64,000 bases of DNA. It comes from Streptomyces sp. DG1A-41. GTDB lineage: Bacteria; Actinomycetota; Actinomycetes; Streptomycetales; Streptomycetaceae. Below the pieces are notes generated by a model. That model worked only from the letters and a program-made list of their open reading frames with translations, was not told where the DNA came from and did not search any database. The translations under genes were made by a program, and so were the position numbers. Shown one piece after another: positions 50,737 to 58,817 of this stretch. The DNA lies in assembly GCF_037055355.1 (NCBI RefSeq), contig NZ_CP146350.1, forward strand, positions 7,029,001-7,093,000, read 5' to 3'. How positions within the stretch are numbered: position 1 is the first letter of the stretch; each line of letters begins with the position of its first letter.

Positions 50737-51225
50737 TCAGGCGAGCAGTTCGACCTTCGCCAGCGTGCCCTCGCCGTCGAGGACCAGGCGGTACCTCTCG
50801 TACGTACCCGATGCCCTCACGCTGAACGCGCGTGTCCGTCTGTCCCAGGCGAAGGACTCCCCGGAGCGCCGGTCCAGCGTCCGCCAGGTCGTGCCGTCGG
50901 ACGAGCCCTGGAGTGTCCAGCCGCTCGGCGCCTTCGCACGGTCCGACGACGACGTCAGCGTGTACTGGACCGCCCTGGCACGCTCGGAGACCGGCAGCTC
51001 CACGGAGGTCGCCGCCGCGTCGGTCGCCGACGTGTCGTCGAACAGGGCGCCCTCAGATTGCTCCGGAACCGGGTCGTCCGACTCATAAGAAGACGCGAAC
51101 CTCCGGTCGGCCATCTCGGGGGCGTCGGGCAGTGCGACCGCAACGCCCTGGGACCCCAGGGCCACAGCGAAGGCGGTCGCCGACACGGCCGCCGAACCCC
51201 ATCTGTGCCGAGCCTTCCGCTGCAT
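50737..51225 (-). pseudogene. Internally deleted secreted hydrolase (GH92-like ends only)
   Basis: 162 residues that splice a signal peptide and secreted N-terminus (SAAVSATAFAVALGSQGVAVA, DRRFASSYESDDPVPEQ) directly to a discoidin/F5-8C-like C-terminus (PSGWTLQGSSDGTTWRTLDR, FAWDRRTRAFSV, YERYRLVLDG, LAKVELLA). Both ends are the kind that frame large secreted alpha-mannosidases (GH92). The roughly 1000-residue catalytic region expected between them is missing and the frame is kept. It could be a true deletion remnant or, less likely, a small lectin-like protein. A LacI-type palindrome precedes it. Confidence 0.5.
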
Positions 51226-51250
51226 CTACGGGTACCCTCCCTGCGCAGTG

Positions 51251-51262
51251 GACAACGTTGTC
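51251..51262. promoter_or_regulatory. GACAACGTTGTC palindrome (LacI-type operator)
   Basis: Perfect 12-bp dyad 26 bases upstream of the GH92-like gene start on the minus strand. The central CG and AT-flanked arms suit a LacI/GalR-family repressor. Confidence 0.6.
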
Positions 51263-51593
51263 AATTCCGAGGCGCAAGGACCAGTAGTTGCCCAAGTGCC
51301 GGGGAGTGTCAAGGGTGTTGATTGTGGCATTCGGGCGTGACGACCGGGTTTTTTCCGCCGAGGAACGGACAGCGTGCTCGACTTTCCGCGAGGTCTCAAC
51401 TCGGATAAGACCCACGGTCAACCCTGTGTTCGATCTTGATCCGCTGGCGGGAAGTGGACTATACCTGTCGGACGCTTCACGCGATTCGCACGTCACCACC
51501 CGCACTTTCCTGCATGACCCAGCTTGACCCGATCGCGGTGCCGGGAAGGATCCGGTTCACCGCCTGAGTCCTGGAGAAGGCGAGGACTTGAGC
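51263..51593. other. Divergent intergenic region before ngcE
   Basis: About 330 bases holding the ngcEFG promoter. Apart from the DasR-like sequence at 51453-51468, no element could be supported. Confidence 0.4.
51453..51468. promoter_or_regulatory. DasR-box-like sequence before ngcE
   Basis: AGTGGACTATACCTGT matches the dre consensus (ACTGGTCTAGACCACT) at 11 of 16 positions, including TGG, CTA and ACC. DasR controls GlcNAc and chitin genes in streptomycetes. It lies 125 bases before the ngcE start. Confidence 0.45.
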
Positions 51594-53048
51594 ATGGGAT
51601 CCACTTCCGCCGAGAACCACGGCACCGAGGGTGTCGGCCGCCGTGATCTGATCAAAAGGTCCGCCGCGCTCGGGCTGATCTCCGTTCCCGCGATGAGCTT
51701 CCTGTCCGCCTGTGCCAGCGGTGGCGGCGACGACAGCGGGGGCAAGGCCAAGGCCGGCAAGAAGACCGCGAAGAACCCGCTCGGCGTCAACGACACCGCG
51801 GGCATGGAATTCGTCCTGTTCGACGGCGGCTTCGGCAAGGAGTACGCCGAGGACGCCGTGAAGATCTACGAGAAGAACTTCCCCAAGGTGAAGGTGAAGT
51901 TCTCCGCCACCCAGAAGATCCAGTCCACGCTCCAGCCCCGCTTCAACCAGGGCACCCCGCCGGACCTCATCGACAACTCCGGCGCCGAGCAGATGGACAT
52001 GGGCGTCCTGGTCGGCAAGAACCAGCTCACCGACCTCACCCCGCTGCTGGACGCGCCCTCCTACGACGACCCGGACAAGAAGGTCCGCGACACGCTGCGC
52101 CCCGGCATCGTCGAGATGGGCCAGTTCGACGGCGAGAAGGTCTGGATCCTCTACTACGCCTACACGGTCTACGGCGTCTGGTACTCGCAGAAGGCCCTGG
52201 ACTCGCTCGACGAGCAGTACCCCGAGACCTGGGACCAGATGCTCGCGGTCTGCGAGAAGGCCAAGAAGAAGGGCATGGCGGGCTGGACGTACGCGGGCAA
52301 GTACCCGTACTACCTCCCCTTCTCGCTCTACCCGATGATCGGCAAGGTCGGCGGCCGCGAGGTCCTCGACGCCATCGACAACCTGGAGCCGAACGCCTGG
52401 AAGCACCCGGCCGTCAAGGCCTGCTTCGACGCGTACTACGAGCTCCACAAGAAGGGCTACGTCCTCAAGGGCACCCCGGGCCTGGACCACATCCAGTCGC
52501 AGACCGCGTGGGCACAGGGCAAGGCGCTGTTCATCCCGAACGGCTCCTGGGTGGAGAACGAGTCGGCCAACGTCATCCCGAAGGACTTCGACCTGGCCGT
52601 CTCCGCGCCCACCGGCCTCGACTCCTCCGACAAGCTGCCGTTCGGCACCATCTGGGCCTCCGGCGGCGAGCCGTTCATCGTCCCGGCCAAGGCGAAGAAC
52701 GCCGAGGGCGGCATGGAGCAGCTGCGCATCATGCTCGGCGAGGCGTCCTCGAAGAACTTCACCAGCAAGGTGAAATCGCTGACCGCGTACAACGGCGGCA
52801 CCGACGGCATCGCCCTCACCCCCGGTCTGAAATCGGGTGTCGCGGCGCTGGACAAGGCGGGCGAGAACGTGGTGAATCCCCGTCTCCAGGACTGGTACGT
52901 GCAGTTGCAGAAGGAGAAGATCGGTGTCTCCGGCCTGGGCGAGATGATGGCCGGCCGTCTCACCCCGGCCGAGGCCATCAAGAAGATCCAGGGCTATGCC
53001 GACGAAGCCGCCAAGGACGACTCGATCAAGCACTACAAGCACCAGTAA
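51594..53048 (+). CDS. ngcE: N-acetylglucosamine/chitobiose-binding lipoprotein
   Basis: 484 residues from ATG 51594 (GAGGA upstream; TTG 51588 is possible). Tat signal VGRRDLIKRSAALGLISVPA followed by lipobox LSAC. The binding domain (MEFVLFDGGFGKEYAEDAV, RFNQGTPPDLIDNSGAEQMD, NVIPKDFDLAVSAPTG) is a family-1 SBP of the NgcE type. NgcE binds GlcNAc and chito-oligosaccharides outside the membrane. Two permease genes follow, and order and location match S. coelicolor SCO6005-6007 (memory). The ATPase is supplied elsewhere (MsiK). Intact. Confidence 0.92.
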   Translation: MGSTSAENHGTEGVGRRDLIKRSAALGLISVPAMSFLSACASGGGDDSGGKAKAGKKTAKNPLGVNDTAGMEFVLFDGGFGKEYAEDAVKIYEKNFPKVKVKFSATQKIQSTLQPRFNQGTPPDLIDNSGAEQMDMGVLVGKNQLTDLTPLLDAPSYDDPDKKVRDTLRPGIVEMGQFDGEKVWILYYAYTVYGVWYSQKALDSLDEQYPETWDQMLAVCEKAKKKGMAGWTYAGKYPYYLPFSLYPMIGKVGGREVLDAIDNLEPNAWKHPAVKACFDAYYELHKKGYVLKGTPGLDHIQSQTAWAQGKALFIPNGSWVENESANVIPKDFDLAVSAPTGLDSSDKLPFGTIWASGGEPFIVPAKAKNAEGGMEQLRIMLGEASSKNFTSKVKSLTAYNGGTDGIALTPGLKSGVAALDKAGENVVNPRLQDWYVQLQKEKIGVSGLGEMMAGRLTPAEAIKKIQGYADEAAKDDSIKHYKHQ

Positions 53049-53090
53049 CGGCAACGGAAACCCAATGTCCGCAACGGCACCGGAGTGGCG

Positions 53091-54017
53091 ATGCAGCACG
53101 GCAAGTACCGGTTCATCGTGGGCTTCCTCGCGCTGCCCCTGGGACTGTACGCGCTCTTCGTGATCTGGCCGTTCATCCAGTCCATCTACTACTCGTTCAC
53201 GGACTGGACCGGCCTGAGTCCCGAATTCAAGATGGTCGGTTTCGACAACTACAGCCGGATGCTCGACGACGAGATCTTCTGGAAGTCGTTGCAGCACAGC
53301 CTGCTGTTCGCGCTCCTGCTGCCGGTCGTGACGATCAGTCTGGCGCTGTTCTTCGCCTTCATGATCAATGTCGGCGGCAGAAAGAGGAAGAACGGTCCGG
53401 TCGTTTCCGGCGTCCGGGGCTCCTCCTTCTACAAGATCGTCTACTTTTTCCCGCAGGTGCTGTCCATCGCCATTGTCGCGCTGCTGTTCGCGTTCGCGTA
53501 CAACCCGGACAGCGGCGCGATCAACTCGATCCTGCGCGGGATCGGGCTGGAGGGCGTCCAGCCGCTGTGGCTGGGCGACCCCGACCTCGCCCTGTGGGCC
53601 GTGATGGCGGTGCTCGTCTGGTCCACGGTCGGCTTCTTCGTGGTCCTCTTCTCCGCCGGCATGGCCTCCATCCCGGCGGAGATGTACGAGGCCGCGCTGC
53701 TGGACGGGGCGGGCCGGGCCACCACGTTCTTCCGCATCACCCTGCCCCTGCTCTGGGACACCGTGCAGTCGGGCTGGGTCTACATGGGCATCCTCGCCCT
53801 GGGCGCCGAGTCGTTCGCGGTCGTGCAGATCATGACGACCGGGCCGGGCGGCCCCGACTACTCGACCACCGTCATGGTCCTGTACGTGTACCAGAAGGCG
53901 TTCCGTGACGGGCAGGCCGCCTACGCCACCACCATCGGTGTCGCCCTGCTCGTCGTCACGCTGGCCTTCGCCGCCGTGGTGATGCGGCTGGGCCGTCGCG
54001 AGCGGCTGGAGTACTGA
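53091..54017 (+). CDS. ngcF: ABC permease for GlcNAc/chitobiose
   Basis: 308 residues, six helices (FIVGFLALPLGLYALFVIWPF first). EAA loop IPAEMYEAALLDGAGRATTFFRITLPLLWD. ATG 53091 is chosen over GTG 53085 because GGAG precedes it at workable spacing. The stop overlaps the ngcG start by one base (TGATG), so translation is coupled. Forms the membrane channel with NgcG. Confidence 0.92.
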   Translation: MQHGKYRFIVGFLALPLGLYALFVIWPFIQSIYYSFTDWTGLSPEFKMVGFDNYSRMLDDEIFWKSLQHSLLFALLLPVVTISLALFFAFMINVGGRKRKNGPVVSGVRGSSFYKIVYFFPQVLSIAIVALLFAFAYNPDSGAINSILRGIGLEGVQPLWLGDPDLALWAVMAVLVWSTVGFFVVLFSAGMASIPAEMYEAALLDGAGRATTFFRITLPLLWDTVQSGWVYMGILALGAESFAVVQIMTTGPGGPDYSTTVMVLYVYQKAFRDGQAAYATTIGVALLVVTLAFAAVVMRLGRRERLEY

Positions 54018-54940
54018 TGAAGACGACACAGACCCCCGCGCCCGTGCCGGCCGAGTCCGGTGCGCCCGTCATGAAGGCCGGCCCGCCTGCGGGCCCGCCG
54101 CCGAGGGAGAAGAAGGAGGGCACGGTCCTCAACGCCTTCTCCCACGGCATCCTCGTCATCTGGGCGTTCATGGTGGTCATGCCGTTGCTGTGGGCGGTGA
54201 TGACGTCCTTCAAGGACGACCGGTCCATCTTCGGCTCGCCCTGGTCGCTGCCGGACACGCTGCACTTCGACAACTGGTCGCGGGCGTGGACCGAGGCCAA
54301 CATGAGCGACTACTTCCTCAACACCGTCCTGGTGGTGGGAGGTTCGCTCATCGGCACGCTGGTGCTCGGCTCGATGGCGGCGTACGTCCTGGCCCGCTTC
54401 GACTTCCCGGGCAACCGCTTCATCTACTACCTGTTCATCGGCGGCATGAGCTTCCCGATCATGCTGGCGCTGGTCCCGCTGTTCTACGTCGTGAACAACA
54501 TGGGCCTGCTGAACACCATCCACGGCCTGATCCTCGTCTACATCGCCTACTCGCTGCCGTTCACGGTGTTCTTCCTGGCGGCGTTCTTCCGGACCCTGCC
54601 GACGTCGGTGGCGGAGGCGGCCTTCGTCGACGGCGCCTCGCACAGCCGTACGTTCTTCCAGATCATGCTGCCCATGGCCAAGCCGGGCCTGGTCAGCGTC
54701 GGCATCTTCAACTTCCTGGGCCAGTGGAACCAGTACATGCTCCCCACCGTCCTCAACACCGACCCCGACAAGCGCGTCCTCACCCAGGGCCTGGTCCAGC
54801 TGGCGGTCAGCCAGGGCTACAAGGGTGACTGGTCCGGCCTCTTCGCCGGCCTGGTGATGGCCATGCTCCCGGTTCTTGCGGCGTACATCATCTTCCAGCG
54901 ACAGGTGGTGCAGGGCCTGACGGCGGGTGCCCTGAAGTAG
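54017..54940 (+). CDS. ngcG: ABC permease for GlcNAc/chitobiose
   Basis: 307 residues. A Pro/Ala-rich cytoplasmic N-terminus, then six helices (GILVIWAFMVVMPLLWAVMTSF first). EAA loop LPTSVAEAAFVDGASHSRTFFQIMLPMAKPG. The final QRQVVQGLTAGALK is typical of the MalG-like group. Last gene of the ngcEFG operon. A repeat-containing intergenic region follows, which may serve as the end of the transcript. Confidence 0.92.
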   Translation: MKTTQTPAPVPAESGAPVMKAGPPAGPPPREKKEGTVLNAFSHGILVIWAFMVVMPLLWAVMTSFKDDRSIFGSPWSLPDTLHFDNWSRAWTEANMSDYFLNTVLVVGGSLIGTLVLGSMAAYVLARFDFPGNRFIYYLFIGGMSFPIMLALVPLFYVVNNMGLLNTIHGLILVYIAYSLPFTVFFLAAFFRTLPTSVAEAAFVDGASHSRTFFQIMLPMAKPGLVSVGIFNFLGQWNQYMLPTVLNTDPDKRVLTQGLVQLAVSQGYKGDWSGLFAGLVMAMLPVLAAYIIFQRQVVQGLTAGALK

Positions 54941-55000
54941 CGACGGCCTGCGGCAGCTGAGCCGGAGGGTTTCCCGCTGTTGCTGGGGCCGGGTGGGTCC

Positions 55001-55108
55001 GCAACCCGGCGGAGCGGGGTGCCTCCCCCAAGCTCTCGACTTCGCTCGAGCAGGGGGCACCCCCATCGCCCGCCCATGCCGCCCTTGGCGGCACGATTGC
55101 CCGCAGCT
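55001..55108 (+). repeat. Dispersed intergenic repeat, copy 1
   Basis: About 108 bp containing GGGGTGCCTCCCCCAAGCTC, CTTCGCTCGAGC, GGGGGCACCCCCATCGCCC and GGCGGCACGATTG. A second copy is present inverted at 63880-63986 with roughly 90% identity by eye. The internal GGGTGCC..GGCACCC halves can fold into a hairpin. It is likely one of the short interspersed repeats found between genes in streptomycetes. Confidence 0.85.
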
Positions 55109-55329
55109 AGGGCAGCCACGACGCACCCGCAGCCGCCGGCGCGGCCGATCCACCACCACCGCGCAGGCCAAGGCGCGCACCCCGCCACACCCGCGCAGGC
55201 CGCCACAGGCACCCCGCCCAACCGCCGGAGGCCATAGCGCTCCGCAACCACATGCACACACCTCGAATCGGTTCAACCTCTTGACGGGAGGCGACCCGAA
55301 CGGCTCAGCTTAGAGTTCACTAGTTGGAC

Positions 55330-56586
55330 ATGGACGGGGTCTCATCGATGCGGCCCCGCGCGCAGGAGGTCGTCGTGGAGACTCCGGGGTCGCAGTCGTC
55401 GCTGCACCGAGCCAACCTGGAGCGGGTCGTACGAGCCGTGCGCCTGGCGGGCTCCCTCACCCAGGCCGAGATCGCGCGGACGACGGGCCTGTCCGCGGCG
55501 ACGGTGTCCAACATCGTCCGGGAATTGAAGGACAGAGGCACCGTCGAGGTCACGCCGACCTCGGCAGGAGGGCGCCGGGCCCGCAGCGTGTCGTTGAGCG
55601 GGGACGCCGGCATCGTCATCGGGGTCGACTTCGGCCACACCCACCTGCGCGTCGCGATCGGGAACCTCGCCCACCAGGTCCTCGCCGAGGAGTCCGAGCC
55701 GCTGGACGTGGACGCCTCCTCGACGCAGGGCTTCGACCGGGCGGAACAGCTGGTCAGCCGGCTGATCGAGGCCACCGGAGTCGACCGGTCCAAGATCGCC
55801 GGAGTCGGCCTCGGCGTGCCCGGCCCCATCGACGTCGAGTCCGGCACCCTCGGCTCGACCGCCATCCTGCCCGGCTGGACCGGCACCAGGCCCGCCGAGG
55901 AGCTGCGGGGGCGGCTCGGCGTACCCGTGCACGTGGACAACGACGCCAACCTCGGCGCTCTCGGCGAGATGGTCTGGGGCAGCGGCCGCGGCGTGCGCGA
56001 TCTGGCGTACATCAAGGTCGCCAGCGGTGTCGGTGCCGGGCTGGTGATCAACGGCAAGATCTACCGCGGTCCCGGCGGCACCGCCGGAGAGATCGGGCAT
56101 ATCACACTCGACGAATCCGGCCCCGTCTGCCGCTGCGGAAACCGCGGCTGCCTGGAGACCTTCGCGGCCGCGCGCTATGTGCTCCCGCTCCTCCAGTCCA
56201 GCCACGGCACCGACCTGACGATGGAAGGCGTCGTACGGCTCGCGCGGGACGGAGACCCCGGCTGCCGTCGGGTGATCGCCGACGTCGGCCGCCACATCGG
56301 CAGTGGAGTCGCCAATCTCTGCAACCTGCTGAACCCGAGCCGCGTGGTCCTCGGCGGTGATCTCGCCGAGGCCGGTGAGCTGGTGCTCGGACCGATCCGC
56401 GAGTCCGTGGGACGCTACGCCATCCCCAGCGCGGCACGCCAACTGTCCGTTCTTCCTGGGGCACTCGGCGGCCGCGCGGAGGTACTCGGAGCGCTCGCGC
56501 TGGCCCTCAGCGAGATGGGCGATTCAACACTTTTGGACGGCACCGCCGTCGGAACGCTGCAAGCGGCGGCGCCCGCCTTCACTTAG
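55330..56586 (+). CDS. rok7B7: ROK-family transcriptional regulator of xylose use
   Basis: 418 residues from ATG 55330; TTG 55324 and ATG 55348 are alternatives and no ribosome site decides. N-terminal winged HTH (about 25-85, SLTQAEIARTTGLSAATVSNIVRELKDRG within it), then a ROK sugar-kinase-like domain (GVDFGHTHLRVAIGN, VDNDANLGALGEM, GTAGEIGHITLD) with the zinc motif CRCGNRGCLE. Position before xylFGH and the sequence match Rok7B7 (SCO6008), which controls xylose uptake and affects carbon repression and antibiotics in S. coelicolor. Intact. Confidence 0.92.
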   Translation: MDGVSSMRPRAQEVVVETPGSQSSLHRANLERVVRAVRLAGSLTQAEIARTTGLSAATVSNIVRELKDRGTVEVTPTSAGGRRARSVSLSGDAGIVIGVDFGHTHLRVAIGNLAHQVLAEESEPLDVDASSTQGFDRAEQLVSRLIEATGVDRSKIAGVGLGVPGPIDVESGTLGSTAILPGWTGTRPAEELRGRLGVPVHVDNDANLGALGEMVWGSGRGVRDLAYIKVASGVGAGLVINGKIYRGPGGTAGEIGHITLDESGPVCRCGNRGCLETFAAARYVLPLLQSSHGTDLTMEGVVRLARDGDPGCRRVIADVGRHIGSGVANLCNLLNPSRVVLGGDLAEAGELVLGPIRESVGRYAIPSAARQLSVLPGALGGRAEVLGALALALSEMGDSTLLDGTAVGTLQAAAPAFT

Positions 56587-56592
56587 AGAACG

Positions 56593-56610
56593 GATGGCAC
56601 CGTTGCCATC
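56593..56610 (+). terminator. Short hairpin after rok7B7
   Basis: GATGGCA (56593-56599) and TGCCATC (56604-56610) with a 4-base loop, starting 7 bases after the stop. It may be a weak terminator or an operator. Confidence 0.4.
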
Positions 56611-56620
56611 TCGTTAAGGA

Positions 56621-56633
56621 TTTACTTCTTGAC
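56621..56633 (+). promoter_or_regulatory. Rok7B7-type binding site before xylF
   Basis: TTTACTTCTTGAC fits every position of the Rok7B7 consensus as remembered (TTKAMKHSTTSAV). It lies 75 bases before the xylF start. The overlapping TTGACG may also act as a -35 element. Confidence 0.6.
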
Positions 56634-56707
56634 GTCGCACGTATGGCCGAGTTGACTTCCAGCCACCTCGGCCGCAATGTCGCGGCCTCGTCAGGGAGGT
56701 TTCTGAA

Positions 56708-57820
56708 GTGAACACGCGTATGCGTCGCGCCGCCGTCGCGATCGCCGCCGGTACGATGGCCGTTTCGCTTGCTGCCTGTGGCAGCGCCAAGGAGTCCGGC
56801 GACAAGGCCGATTCCACCGGGTCCGCCAAGAAGGGCGACGACATCAAGGTCGGCCTGCTCCTTCCCGAGAACGCGACCGCCCGTTACGAGAAGTTCGACC
56901 GGCCGCTCATCGAGAAGAAGGTCAAGGAGCTCACCGGCGGCAAGGGCGAGGTCGTCTACGCCAACGCCAAGCAGGACGCCAGCACGCAGAACCAGCAGGT
57001 CGACACGATGGTGACCAACAAGGTCGACGTGCTGATCGTGGACGCGGTGGACTCCAAGGCCATCGCCGGCTCGGTGAAGAAGGCCAAGGACGCGGGCATC
57101 CCCGTCGTCGCCTACGACCGCCTGGCCGAGGGCCCGATCGACGCCTACACCTCGTTCGACAACGAGACCGTCGGCAAGACCCAGGGCGAGGCCCTGCTGA
57201 AGGCCCTGGGCGACAAGGCCAAGGACGGCCAGATCGTCATGATGAACGGGTCGTCCACCGACCCGAACGCCGCTCAGTTCAAGAAGGGCGCGCACTCCGT
57301 GCTCGACGGCAAGGTGAAGATCGGCCGCGAGTACGACACCAAGGAGTGGAAGCCGGAGAACGCCAACGCCAACATGGAGGGCGCCATCTCCGCCCTCGGC
57401 AAGGACAAGATCGTCGGCGTCTACTCCGCCAACGACGGCATGGCGGGCGGCATCATCACGGCCCTGAAGGCCGCGGGCATCGCCGACATCCCGGTCACCG
57501 GCCAGGACGCCGAACTCTCCGGCGTGCAGCGCATCGTCACCGGTGAGCAGTACATGAGCGTCTACAAGCCCTACCCGCAGGAGGCGGACGTCGCGGCCGA
57601 GATGGCCGTCGCCCTCGCCCAGGGCAAGTCGCTCGACTCGATCGCCAAGGACAAGGTCGACAGCCCGACCACCAAGGCCATCCCCTCCGTCCTGGTCCCG
57701 GTCGTCTCGCTGACCAAGGACAACATCAAGGACACCGTCATCAAGGACGGCATCTACACCGTGAGCGAGATCTGCACGGGCAAGTACAAGGCCGCTTGCG
57801 ACAAGATCGGCCTCAAGTAG
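56708..57820 (+). CDS. xylF: Xylose-binding lipoprotein
   Basis: 370 residues. Lipoprotein signal RRAAVAIAAGTMAVSLAAC, a Lys/Asp-rich linker, then a periplasmic-binding fold of the XylF group: VGLLLPENATARYEKFDRPL, VDVLIVDAVDSKAI, GIPVVAYDRLAEGPIDAYTS, YSANDGMAGGIITALKAAG, VTGQDAELSGVQRIV. GTG 56708 follows GGGAGG. First gene of xylFGH. A strong hairpin after the stop probably gives more binding protein than the downstream subunits. Intact, unlike its paralogue at 34.4-35.5 kb. Confidence 0.95.
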   Translation: MNTRMRRAAVAIAAGTMAVSLAACGSAKESGDKADSTGSAKKGDDIKVGLLLPENATARYEKFDRPLIEKKVKELTGGKGEVVYANAKQDASTQNQQVDTMVTNKVDVLIVDAVDSKAIAGSVKKAKDAGIPVVAYDRLAEGPIDAYTSFDNETVGKTQGEALLKALGDKAKDGQIVMMNGSSTDPNAAQFKKGAHSVLDGKVKIGREYDTKEWKPENANANMEGAISALGKDKIVGVYSANDGMAGGIITALKAAGIADIPVTGQDAELSGVQRIVTGEQYMSVYKPYPQEADVAAEMAVALAQGKSLDSIAKDKVDSPTTKAIPSVLVPVVSLTKDNIKDTVIKDGIYTVSEICTGKYKAACDKIGLK

Positions 57821-57863
57821 GCCATCGGTCTCAAGTAAGCAGTCGTCAGGTCCCCTCAGGGAT

Positions 57864-57889
57864 ACGGGAGTCCGCGTCCGGACTCCCGT
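57864..57889 (+). terminator. Hairpin between xylF and xylG (attenuator)
   Basis: ACGGGAGTCCG (57864-57874) and CGGACTCCCGT (57879-57889), an 11-bp perfect stem with a 4-base loop, 43 bases after the xylF stop and 145 bases before xylG. Confidence 0.75.
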
Positions 57890-58034
57890 GACTCCCGTAC
57901 GGGCCGGCTGCCCCGAGTTCCTCCGGCGCCCCGCCACACCAGCCCCGCAAGCTCTGCGGGGCGCCGGAGTGATCACTCCTCCCACACTTCTGCACAACCT
58001 CCCGCCGGGTCAGGCGGCGAAGGAGATGGTTCAC

Positions 58035-58817
58035 GTGTCCGCTACGCCCGTGCTGGCGTTGCGCGGGGTCTCCAAGCGGTTCGGTGCCGTACAGGCGCTC
58101 ACCGACGTAGAGCTTGAGATCCACGCCGGTGAGGTGGTCGCCCTGGTCGGCGACAACGGCGCCGGAAAGTCCACGCTGGTCAAGACGATCGCCGGCGTGC
58201 ACCCCATCGATGAGGGCGTCATCGAATGGGACGGCAGGTCCGTCCAGATCAACAAGCCGCACGACGCCCAGAACCTGGGCATCGCGACCGTCTACCAGGA
58301 CCTCGCGCTGTGCGACAACATCGACGTCGTCGGCAACCTCTACCTGGGCCGGGAGATCCGCAAGCGCGGCATCCTCGACGAGGTGGAGATGGAGCGCCGC
58401 TCCCGCGAGCTCCTCGACACGCTGTCGATCCGCATCCCCAGCGTGCGCATCCCGATCGCCTCGCTCTCCGGCGGCCAGCGCCAGACCGTGGCCATCGCCC
58501 GGTCCATGCTCGGCGAGCCCAAGCTGGTCATCCTCGACGAGCCCACCGCCGCCCTCGGCGTCGAGCAGACCGCGCAGGTCCTCGACCTGGTCGAGCGGCT
58601 GCGCGAGCGCGGCCACGCCGTGATCCTCATCAGCCACAACATGGCCGATGTGAAGGCCGTCGCGGACAAGGTCGCCGTGCTGCGCCTCGGGCGCAACAAC
58701 GGCGTCTTCGAGGTCAAGTCGACCTCGCAGGAAGAGATCATCTCCGCCATCACCGGCGCCACCGACAACGCCGTGACCCGCCGTGCGGCGCGCACGAACG
58801 GGGAGGGTTCCAAGTGA
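58035..58817 (+). CDS. xylG: Xylose ABC transporter ATPase (single domain)
   Basis: 260 residues from GTG 58035, nine bases after AAGGAG; an upstream ATG (58026) sits too close to that site. Walker A GDNGAGKSTLVK, Q loop VYQDLALCDN, signature LSGGQRQ, Walker B LVILDEPTAALG, switch His LISHN. One nucleotide-binding domain, so two copies must pair. Stop overlaps the xylH start (GTGA). Paralogue of the ATPase at 33647-34426. Confidence 0.95.
   Translation: MSATPVLALRGVSKRFGAVQALTDVELEIHAGEVVALVGDNGAGKSTLVKTIAGVHPIDEGVIEWDGRSVQINKPHDAQNLGIATVYQDLALCDNIDVVGNLYLGREIRKRGILDEVEMERRSRELLDTLSIRIPSVRIPIASLSGGQRQTVAIARSMLGEPKLVILDEPTAALGVEQTAQVLDLVERLRERGHAVILISHNMADVKAVADKVAVLRLGRNNGVFEVKSTSQEEIISAITGATDNAVTRRAARTNGEGSK

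Noticed and set aside
55283..55316. TTGACG (55283) with TTAGAGT (55310) as the rok7B7 promoter
   Set aside because: Spacing is about 22-24 bases, too long for a standard sigma-70-type promoter.
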